Position numbers and translations under genes: made by a program. A DNA stretch of 64,000 bases. Origin: Dipylidium caninum. Lineage: Eukaryota; Platyhelminthes; Cestoda; Cyclophyllidea; Dipylidiidae. The stretch covers positions 496,001-560,000 of the forward strand of contig QEYB01000266.1 in the NCBI GenBank assembly GCA_017562135.1. Direction: 5' to 3'. Within the stretch, counting starts at the first letter, position 1. Each line of letters opens with the position of its first letter. Under the pieces are notes generated by a model, which was not told the origin of the DNA, ran no database searches, and worked only from the letters and a program-made list of their open reading frames with translations. Positions 50,671 through 64,000 of this stretch are shown here, piece after piece.

Positions 50671-51470
50671 TACGCATCTCACTTCTACTTGATTAATTGC
50701 GGTGATATCTCCAGAGAGAAGCACTAAATTCGTGTGCAGGTTATCCCAGACTAGTGCCAATTTCGTGCAGCACTGTCGACACTACCAAATGCCTCCTCCG
50801 CAGCCGTCACCTCGCCACAGGTCTCGTCGCGCGCCTGCTCAAGCCCCGAGAGAGAAGACCTGACGGAGCAGCGATCAAAGGTGCCTGGTGACACGAGCCA
50901 GCCTCGAGGTCGGTCGTCGACTTCCAGACTCGGTGAAGTTTGTCTGCCATTCCAACTCACGCCTACCGCCTTCGCCCCCCAATTCCACACCCACGTTACC
51001 GAGTGAAAAGTCCTCACGTTCTGGCCAACGGTGGTCATTCGACGCCACATTGACGGCCCATCGAGACTGTGTTGTCCGTGTCTACCTGCACATCTCTCCC
51101 AATCCCCATTCGGTCCAGAGCATGCAGCGCATGTATGGTGAGAAGCAGCAAATCCCAAGCTGGCAAGGAGCCCGAACTGTGCACACGAGACCAGGATAAT
51201 CACCCGGACAGGTGCTTCGTCCCCCAACCCGACACCACTGTCCAACTCCGCCGTCCCAGTCGTCGAAACCAATGGGTCACCACGACTCATCGAAGGTACG
51301 CACCATCGATTCCACTCAACCGCACAATTAGACCGCTGAGCCTTATCTGATCTCAACAGAGCGTCCACAACAGAAGTGCTAGTCACCTACTCTCGTCTCG
51401 TCTCCTCCTCACCTCCTCCAACCACACGTCAACTCAACTTCTCACACCGCACCGCGCCTCTTCCCTTGGG

Positions 51471-54400
51471 TAAATGGGCTCTGTGCTCGGATCTGCACTT
51501 TGGCGCGTGTTGAACTTTTTTTACTATTGTCCAACACCTCTTGTGACGGTGTGTTCGGGGCTGCGTGGCATGTCCATTCGCTTTCAGTAACATTGCAACC
51601 TTCTGCTCCAAATGGTTTTTGGCGTTAGCGATGCAGACGTTTTCCTATGACGTTTTCGAGCAAATTACGACTTTAATGGGATATCCGAATTAGTGCCTGC
51701 CTTTGCTAATGCATTTACTATAGTCCCTGTGGAATTAGAAACTTTCGTGTAATGTCAGCCCTCCTCTCTCAAACGTTCTTTGCCACTTTAATCGGATGGA
51801 GCAGAAATCCTAGCTTACGGTGCTTCGCTCAACGGGTTGCTCGTCAGGTCTTCAAGGGCTCGGCTGCATTCACCCAACGATCATTTGACGGAATGTTCCC
51901 ATCTCTGGGAAAATTGACATCTTCCAAGAATCGAGCGTAATAAATACACTGGTGAATGTGCCAGCCCCGTTCCCAGATGCATCGCTCCTCAACACTACGT
52001 ACTCCGCTGACGTCTGCTCGCAATCACGTGTTCCTCATCACTCTGCTCCGTCTATGCGGCATTGATACTCCTGTCACTTCGATGAACTGCTTGCAAACAG
52101 CGTTACAGACGTCAGCACGTGACGTGCCTTCCATTACGGAGGTGCGGTTTCCACTGTCACAAGCGGTTCCAGTGGTGCTAGCGTAAAGAGGGCAGCAGTT
52201 TTCCTGTTGGTGTGCATTTGTGATGAGTCGAATCGTGGCTAAAGACCATTTTATAAGCATGCTTCGTCATCGCCTAGTTGTGTGTTTGGGATTCTTCTTC
52301 AGCTTCAGACTTTCTAGGCTTCAACAACGCGAGTGCCGGCCGAGGCGGGAACGGGGTCGTGGACCCCTCATAAGGCAAAGACGGGTGGCTCCCTGCCGTG
52401 CTCGTTGCGGAGTAGAGCCTTGTATGTGCATCGTCTCAGGAGAGGCGGCTTGTGGCTCGCCTGAACTACGCCCCGCACAAGCTGGCTCGGCTTCGAGACT
52501 GACCGACAGTGAGGCTCTCACACGCAGCTCCACCGCCGCGTCGCGTCTATGTGGCTCATGGCCACGTGAAATGCAGGAAACGAAATGGCCAGTTTTATAC
52601 CGCCTCAAGGTCCTTTTACTCTGCAGAAGTGTGCAGAACTGCCAAATAGCTATGAAAGGCGGCACGCAGCCCGCAAGTGTGTCCAAACAAAGAGTAATTA
52701 GCTTTGAGTGAGACGGCTTCGCTTTAGAGGCATCGTAAATATACACGCAGCTGCGGGAATCTAAGTAGACTGCGAGACACCTTAAAGGATGTTCTCCATG
52801 GAGCAGTGATTTCGCCGATGACAGCAGACGTAGCTGCCATTTGCACAAATGCCTTGCCAATTAGTGGTGCAATTGTTGAGTGAAATACCACCAACTACAG
52901 CCACACAGACGCCCCAAACTACGCACGACTCTGAGGCTGAGTATTTCACAAGTCGCACATTGTCGCAGACCGCAGGCCGTTCTGCTAACGGCCCGTAGAC
53001 GGCCAACTGGAGCGTCTCCGTGCTCGAGAGGTAGACGAACGAATGTGGCTCAAACGGCGAGGTGATGACCGCCTGGGCCGGTCAGGTGATAAGGTTTTCA
53101 GCATTTGTCGGGTAATGTAAATCGGTTGGTAGACTATACACGAGGGTCACGTGCCGGTGTTGTGGTCAAAGGAGATCGGGTCTACGCGACCTGCGTGACA
53201 CATTGCCAGCGGTTGCAGCTTTTGAAGACCAATCGGCCTGCCGTGAATGGGCTATAACTGTCAATCTGCCCGTGGTATATAAGCTGCAAAGACCAAAAAT
53301 CACCTTCGCATGGTTCTCAGGAGGACTTTCATCGATTGTCACCACGAAGGCTCCAACTGCAGGTGAGCAGCAAACTCGACCACTCACAACTTGGGTGCTT
53401 CAGCCCGAAGACGCCACACCTCTTCTGGCGTTTTCCCCGCCCCAACCATTTTTCTACCACTTCAAACACGAGAATCGGTGGCCAGACCTTCCATTCAAAC
53501 GACCCTACGCACCTCTGGTCTCGTTCCACCTAGTGGTTTAGTCTTATGCAACGAAACGCTTCAGTCAATCCATGCATATCAGTAAGGAATGGAGACCCTG
53601 CGGATGTGTTGCATGAAACCCTCCAGATGCTTTGTCGTCCACGTAACGATTTGAAGGCGAGGCATTTTGTCGTTCTTGGCTAGTCCCTCCGCAAACCCTC
53701 GGAATGCACAACAGCCATGCGATTCGGTTACTCGACTGTCTTCCACCTGTCCTTCGTGGAACCACTACCGCCCCTACTTTGTTTTTTCCACGTGTTCTGG
53801 CTACTGTTGGCCACAAATTGGAAGTTTTATGGCGGCATATCGTTTTCGGAGTACCGCGTTCCTATACAACCGGACCAAGCGAAGTTCTTTAGCTCATTTC
53901 GCGGCTTATCACGTTTGACTCGAAACTTACTTTAAACAGTGGAAATGTGGTGGAAGGAGACAATAATATGCCGCAAGTGTGGAGGAGAGCATCTGCCCGG
54001 CGAGATCAGATGATTTTTCGAGGTTCCAGGCGCTGTCAGTCTGGTACAAATTTCCCCTTGTTCCTCCGTTTCCAGCCGCGCGCTTACCGAGATGCGAAAC
54101 CGAGGAATGGGGGTTCAAAGCCCGCCAGCACGGTCGCCCCAGAGACGACCTCTTCCCTTCCCAATCCCCAGCGCGGGCGACAAGCTAAGCTGAATTGAGT
54201 CAACAAAAGAAAGTCACCCAATGTATGCCATTGGGAGCAGCTCTTTCAGGACTCGGTCTTATGCAAGAAGCTCACCACATTCAACTTGAGTAAACGCTGA
54301 CGGAGGCGGCAATGCTGAAAATGGGCTGTGTTGCAGAGGACAGATAGTCGCCGCGTCTCTGCACCCTCCTCACTCGGTCGTCTTGACGGCTGACCGACTC

Positions 54401-57400
54401 AAGGGAGGGTGGTGGCGGTGCCAATGGAAGACGGTCGGCCTTTTTATCACGTCGAATTGTTTTAGTCAGGAATTTTAGAATGTGGGAATGAGATAGTATA
54501 CTGCCTACGCTCTCCGGTTCCAGGCGAAAATGTTGGTTAAGGGGAAGAATCTAGTCAAAGACACTCCATCCCGAGTGTTTCTCTTGCAACGGCGAGCCCT
54601 CTCCGTGGAACGCGGGCTGCGTCTCCAAGTTGGGGGAGACGGCGAGGTGAGGGCGGACTTGCCGTGGAGTTGCCGCACAAAGGAGCATGCGTCGACGCCT
54701 TCTCCCCTCGCGTTTATGGTCCGGCTCAATTTTTGTCATACTGTCAATGTGTTTGAATTAATTAGAGGGATATTTAAATCGGTGTTTACCTTAACCACAC
54801 TAGGCCGCACTGCAAGTTCAGCGTTTGCTACACCTAAAATAAATGGACCGATCTGTTGCTACGCGCAGATGCTGCCTCGATTGCAGCCGATAAACTATCT
54901 GTTGCCCCTCTCTGATTATTCGGCCTGCGTGATTTGTTTCCACCTAGCCCCTCGCACCGGAAACCGACTCGTAAATTCAGGCGTTCATTACCGCGGGTCG
55001 GAGACTTCGGCTGGTACATTGTGCACCAACACCGATGACCCAAACCCTAGTTAACACCTACTTTCTTAAAGTAGACTAGTCGCCTAACAGGAGCCTTGGG
55101 TTTTTTCGTTTTCGGAGTCTTCTTCAATGGGTATTACGAATTCTTTGCTATCGTTGGGAGACACGTGCAGCCACAGCGGCAGTGGGTTTCGCCGAGGGAC
55201 CGCTCTGCGCCACGATGGAACACTGCGTAGTGTTGAATGGATGACGTGACTTCCTGACGCCGCAGTACTTCGCTTTCGATGCGGAGAAACGCGTGGTTCT
55301 CTGATTGCCCCATTCCTTGGCGCTCGCCCCATTGGGCCGTAAGGAAGAGGCAGGGGCGACACGAGGTAGCCGATTCCAGGCTTTCCGGAGGAAATCTCCG
55401 CACTGGAAGGTCTGACGCGAACTGGTGTAATCTGTCACCCCCAAGTGACGGGGAGGAGCACGTGCCCGAGCTGCGTGAGTCACTGATGTCATGTTTGACA
55501 ATGCCATTGCGGAGTGGAGGATTTCCCCCAAAGCCTATCTGCCTTTCCTATGCCTCAAGGTTTTCGAGGGCACGCAGCGGAAGGCATGAAGACGGATGGC
55601 TCAGACGGCGGCATGAGCGTTTGACACAGTGAGAGGGTGACAAGTGACTAAAAAAGTTCTGATGACTCAAATAAACACTCATAGTGGCGGAGTTCACTAG
55701 GTTTGGCATTTACCAATTGGCAGTCAAAATACTTTAGATTGAAGGGTCAGAACTTCAACCAAACAGGGAATAAGGTTTGTGTCAAGCCACTGTCGGTTTA
55801 CGGTTCAAGGAATCCGACGCTCAATGCCGCGTGGTTCATACCGAGGTGAATTCTGAGCTTATGGCAAAGCAAAACGGCATATTCTTGGAGGAGGAGAAGG
55901 AGGAGCGAGTAGGGCCGAAAAGGTGCTGCTTAGACTAGTGAATAACTGACTATCCGAGATGAATTATCGGTGTCTGTCCCTCCTGCCACCGCCAGTCGCG
56001 AGGTGCCACTTCTGACACCCACGTACGTCGTGGTCGGAGGCCACCGCAACTCGGCGAACAGCAAGCCGTCTCAACGGCCACTTTAAGTAAACAAATGATG
56101 AATGCACACTTTGTTGATGCAACGGGAGATCGCATAATTTATCTCCTTCTAGCGGACTGTTCATGGTGTTGCAATGGCGAGAGTCCAACGGCCTCACTGC
56201 CATCGGCATCTTTGGAAGCCATAAATTGAAAGAACTCGGAGTGCGAGTTGACAGGACTTACGAGCGAGGCGAGCCTAGGCACCGGTCCTCGCAGCATGAC
56301 AATGTTGCATTTGACGATGGTCGATGCACTACATCACGACTTTTTGGAGGAAGTTCGCCTTTGCCTAGAGACGCAAGTGACTCCGCTGCAGAAGTCAGCG
56401 CCCTCGCCGCGCGGTGGTGCGGCACTTCAATCAAGCCACAGCTTCATGTCTTCGACGTGGGTCGCATCTTGTGAGGCTGATGCTGGCCTAACGAGCGGGG
56501 CTTCTCCCTCTCCCTCCCAGACATTATCCCACTAGACAGGTCAAATGGCCATTTCGATGCTATTTCGAAGGCAAAGAGACTCATCAATGCTGCAGGCCTT
56601 CGAACCCCCAACGAGTGTGTCTGTGCGGTGCAGAGAAGGAGAGCGAGGCCAGAGCACTGGGCGCGCAGTCGGGAGCGCAGACGCTGGCCGGAATCAGTTG
56701 GCCGACTGGTGCTACTCCGACCTCCACGTCGGCGGTCAACGCAAGGCCCCGTCGACGCCTTTGTGACAGCTCCCCAGTCGCTTCAACAGTCAACGAGCAA
56801 GTGTTGCCAAAGGCGATTTAAAAAGTTTAATGTATATATTCGCAAGTTATTAACCCAGTGGTACTGCATCAATCATTCGCCTAATTACGACGCGTCTGTA
56901 TACTTTCAAAGAGGACTCCAATGGAGGCTTTGTTTATGCCTATCTCATCTTCGGTGAATGAGACTGCTACCAAGATTAAAATCTTGTCAAGTAGACAGTT
57001 AAGAGCGAACAGCTTCTCAATTGCGCTCAAGCATCCAACTTTTTGCATAGTTATGAGACGCAGACATGCTGCGGTGGGGAGAAGCTGTCACTTACGCTGT
57101 CGTTTCGCATGAGAGAGGAGGTGGCTCTTACTTTACATTGTGGTTCACCTGGGAACTTGAACAGCATTTTGGCACATCTCTTTCCTGTCTGACACGGTGG
57201 CATGTGACCTTCTCCCATATATTTGTCTATTATGCAATTATTTACACAATTGCAATTCTCCCCGTGTCGTGAAGTGAATTGGAAGGAGGAGACCTCGGCT
57301 CCAGGCGTCCGTGATGACGTCGTCGTCTGCGCTGTTGGAGGAACTAACACCTTGTCTACTGAAGTCAACAGCCCTCCCACAGTGACGGCCGCCCTGATTA

Positions 57401-59340
57401 ACTGTATGAATAATTAACGTTCATTTTTTGTTTGTGCAGGTGGCCCATAAACAGCGTCGGTCTTGTCAAATAACTCCTCGATGCGCAGGAGTTAGAATCC
57501 ACTCGTCACTCACCCACCAGCGCTCCCCAGTGGTTGGCTTGGCCGTCTGAACGGCTCATCTACGCTAATAAAGGCTGATTTTATAAGGCGAATATTTATA
57601 TGCCCCAAATTTGATTACCTAATAGCGTATTATTCCTGCCCCTTTTCTGACAAACACACTAAATCTCGTCGTCACACATATGTGACGCAGCGTTTTTCTC
57701 ACCTAAGTCCTCGCCTCACAGTCTGAATTTCTGCATGACATTCCATTAGCATTGTGAGGAAAACTTGAATTGTCAGTGCACTTCCGCCTATGTAGGTAAG
57801 ATTTTGCTCTTAATTTAAGCCTCAGCTAATGGGAGACATAGCGCGAGGGCGAGGTGGTGGGAAGCGGGCCTAACGCGGGCGGTGGACGGTGTTGGCAGGC
57901 GGGAGACACTGTCCGCCCTACCACCAGCGCGACCATGCAAAGAAGACTTCATCTCAGGAGTCAAATTGTCACCGTAATGGCCTTTGAAGGCTCAGGTGAG
58001 CTTTACCCAAGCCCTGGGTTGCAATGCATACTTTTGACAAGGAGGCTTAACGCCAGCACGCGCACTCGCGACAGTCAAAGAGTCGGCATGTGTGAAAAGT
58101 CTCCTTTACAAGTGTAATGCATGAAAGCCGATTATAAGTTGAGTTGTGCTGTCAAGCGTATGTTCTTTTGGAGAGATGGTGTAATGCCCCAGTTGTGGTG
58201 GGCTGGTGGCATCGCGATCTCGTCAAAGTGCCCATTAGCATTGCGGCACACATCCTTCACTTGATAATCTCAACTCGACAGAACGTCGCCACGGCGTCAG
58301 TAATTAAGTGCGAACAAAATCCTTTCATCTGTCTACAGCCGTTTACTTTTCCTTCCACAAAAAGCACTAATTTTAGCCTCTTACCGCACGCACATCGCGT
58401 AAACACTTCGGCAAGGCAGCACAACTGCATTTGGGGGAGAAGCAAGGACAGATAAATGTCGACGTCTTCACTCTTCCCCATCCACGTGTTCGCCAAAGAA
58501 TAGTGCCTTCCAAACAGTGGTCCACCTGGGGAAGGAGAGGCGAAGGGGCAGGAAGAGAGGGGGAGGGGGAGCAAGAGCGAGAGTGAGAGCGACATCTATC
58601 AACTGTTGCAATTTCAACACTGAGACAACAAGCATCGAGTCAACCGTCTGTGAATGAGTTAAATACGAGCATTTACTACTGCAAAGTCAAATTGCACAAG
58701 TGCAGTTCACAATCGAAGTGACTCTTTTTTCCATAATATTAGAGTTGTGACAATATAAGACGTTCGCGATTTGGGGCACCAAATTGTGTCAGCCAATCAG
58801 AAGTGCAGACTTGGCGCATAAAGTGCTGCAGCCTTGACTGGGGTGACAGTGCACGCGCGTGACAACGCGCCGAGGAGGCAGCGAAGGGGGTGTGGTAATC
58901 CAGCGTGAAACCCGCTTGTGTGTGTGAATCTCACTTTGATATTTCGCACGAGTCGACGTCAGTGGCGGCGCGGGGTGTGTGCAACGTGCAAACGGAAGAT
59001 GGTGAGTGTACAAACGCTCCAATACGACATTCTCAAGCGGACGTCGAACGACGTCACGCCAGTCTCTCGCCTCGTCTGCGCGCCTGAGTGGTGCCCGCTG
59101 CCGCACGCATGCACGCACGCACGCGCGCGTTTGCACTCTCGCCTTAATTGATCGATTAGTGCGCGCCAAGCTCGCGAGCACATGCACGCGTGCACGCGCG
59201 CACCCATACAGGCCAGCGTGAAGTGCAGACGTGTGTGCGTGCACGTTGTGCTTTTGTGTGTGTGTGCGTGTCATTTGACACATGCTAACAAAACTAATCA
59301 ACGGGTACCCGCGCTCACCTTGCGAGTGCGCACAACATGA
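51471..59340. other. Long region without recognisable gene
   Basis: Mixed-composition sequence with many short overlapping frames on both strands (for example 52220-52711, 53203-53541, 54530-55054, 55279-55632, 56163-56535). None shows a family motif or splice-phase continuity. GGAG-rich purine runs occur near 58541-58592. It probably includes regulatory DNA and 5' sequence of the KLF gene, and possibly old repeats. Confidence 0.4.
59091..59280. repeat. Alternating CG/CA/TG (purine-pyrimidine) tract upstream of the KLF gene
   Basis: Many GCAC/GCGC/GTGT units, including ACGCACGCACGCGCGCG near 59112-59130 and a TG-rich run near 59230-59271. Such sequence can adopt Z-DNA. It ends about 70 nt upstream of the CCAAT box. 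Confidence 0.6.
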
Positions 59341-59345
59341 ACGCA

Positions 59346-59398
59346 CCAATCAGGTGCTGCGGTACACCTCATGTCAATGCCGTGCGGACTGTATATAT
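59346..59398 (+). promoter_or_regulatory. CCAAT box and TATA box of the KLF gene
   Basis: CCAAT at 59346-59350 and TATATAT at 59392-59398, with spacing typical of a core promoter. Transcription would start near 59420-59430, which makes the ATG at 59551 the likely start rather than the in-frame ATG at 59371. Confidence 0.5.
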
Positions 59399-59550
59399 GC
59401 TACCAGTGTGTTATCGGTCTGTTTCATGTGAACAATCTCGGAAAAGTAAGGCGGAGGTTCACTCCTCCCCACGGTTTTGGAAGAACTCCTACTCTAACAA
59501 TAACGCCACTTACGGCAAGAGCCTTTTTTGGTGAATTAGGAGCAGTCGAC

Positions 59551-62898
<3,348 letters not shown>

Positions 62899-63440
62899 GG
62901 GCAAGGAGTCGAGAGCCCCTGCGTGTCCCGTCTGCCGCCCTTACGGTGTAATTTGCATTTTATCCGCCAGCCATAGCGTCAGTGCCAATGCCTCCGTGCC
63001 GTTGAACGCTCAACTAACGCTCTAAACTCCTTCTTAATTTTGTATACTTTGGGTACACTCAGTACCGACATTGCCTCCGTCCAACTATCTTGTGCCACTA
63101 CGTACGCAGACTATGTATACACTTGGGTTTCCTTTTTTCTGAAAGGTTATTTTCCGTACTATTTTGATATGCTAGTCATGGAGACCACATCGGAGATACG
63201 CGAGCACCCACACGCGCACACACGCACGCGCGCGCAGCACGCATGCCGCCCACACACACGCACGTGCCTTCGGGTGCGCGTGTATTCATGTGTACATTTA
63301 TTTAACGTGAAAATGCATATTTCTATCAAGCCTGCTCAGTATGTCGAATGTTTACCTTCGGTCAGAACAGCATAGCGGCAGGTACGACGACTAGGGGAGG
63401 GTCGGTGTCACGAGGATATCAGCGCCACCTGGGTGAACAG
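62899..63440. other. KLF 3' region with CA/CG-rich microsatellite
   Basis: Non-coding. It includes an alternating purine-pyrimidine tract at about 63207-63282 (CACACGCGCACACACGCACGCG type). No AATAAA was noticed before the tetranucleotide array. Confidence 0.5.
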
Positions 63441-63840
<400 letters not shown>

Positions 63841-64000
63841 TCTTGGTGGACGTTTAACTTCACTCTACAAAGAGACCGACGTGGGCTTGCATTCACCGTG
63901 ATGGCGTCTGACTTGCTTTTAATGGGGCCTAATTCAGGGTCGTTCTCAAAAATGGCCTTCAAGGAGGTCATGATGCTGAATGATTGTGATTTGATGAACC
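63841..64000. other. Right edge, nothing recognised
   Basis: 160 nt of unique sequence after the microsatellite. No feature can be supported. Confidence 0.3.

Larger units (their letters stand above)
49113..51470. repeat. Large imperfect inverted repeat
   Basis: The left arm, about 49113-49896, and the right arm, about 50586-51470, are reverse complements over most of their length, with a spacer of about 690 nt. The outer ends share CCCAAG...GGCGCGGTGCGGTGTGAG and the inner ends share CCACTCTTCTG. The right arm carries about 130 nt extra, between its outer GACGAGAC motif and the GGGACGGCGGA motif. Each arm holds a CA/TG microsatellite and the same 150-codon open frame, which resembles no known protein. 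It may be two head-to-head copies of an unknown element or a palindromic duplication. Confidence 0.9.

Overview
The window is eukaryotic and looks like parasitic flatworm (platyhelminth) nuclear DNA, probably tapeworm or fluke. The basis is short exons with GT-AG introns, several introns of only 29-31 nt, long AT-rich intergenic DNA, abundant microsatellites and animal-type gene families. No bacterial operons, CRISPR arrays, tRNA or rRNA genes were recognised. Exons were assembled by hand from splice signals, reading-phase agreement and family motifs; no alignment was run.

Layout. (1) 341-21544, minus strand: a FERM-domain (band 4.1-like) protein, with exons from 21544 down to 8815. It is followed in the same orientation by tandem SPRY domains of the DDX1 type (7800 down to 341, continuing off the left edge). 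All reading phases allow the two parts to be one gene, an architecture I do not know. (2) 22035-24491, plus strand: a complete 11-exon equilibrative nucleoside transporter (SLC29/ENT, 454 aa), divergent from the FERM gene across about 490 bp. (3) About 25200-35170: a GC-richer block without recognisable genes. It carries two direct copies of a long repeat (25311-28490 and 33328-35166), the second lacking about 1.4 kb. (4) 36561-37159, plus: a geminin-like gene with KEN and RxxL degron motifs. (5) 38245-42967, plus: a DEF8-like gene (C1 domain, Rubicon-homology region), 478 aa over seven exons. (6) 43000-48600: isolated exon-like ORFs that I cannot assign. (7) 49113-51470: a large imperfect inverted repeat with arms of about 0.8-0.9 kb and a spacer of about 0.7 kb. 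(8) 51471-59340: no recognisable gene. (9) 59551-62898, plus: a Kruppel-like factor (three C2H2 fingers) with a CCAAT/TATA promoter and a possible second internal TATA promoter. (10) 63441-63840: exactly 100 copies of GGCA.

The genes are not one pathway: membrane-cytoskeleton linkage (FERM), nucleoside uptake (ENT), replication licensing control (geminin), lysosome/Rab7 trafficking (DEF8) and transcription (KLF). Points of most interest are the possible FERM-SPRY fusion, the degron-bearing geminin beside DEF8, the tiny introns, the two-promoter KLF, the direct and inverted repeats, and the unassigned exons.
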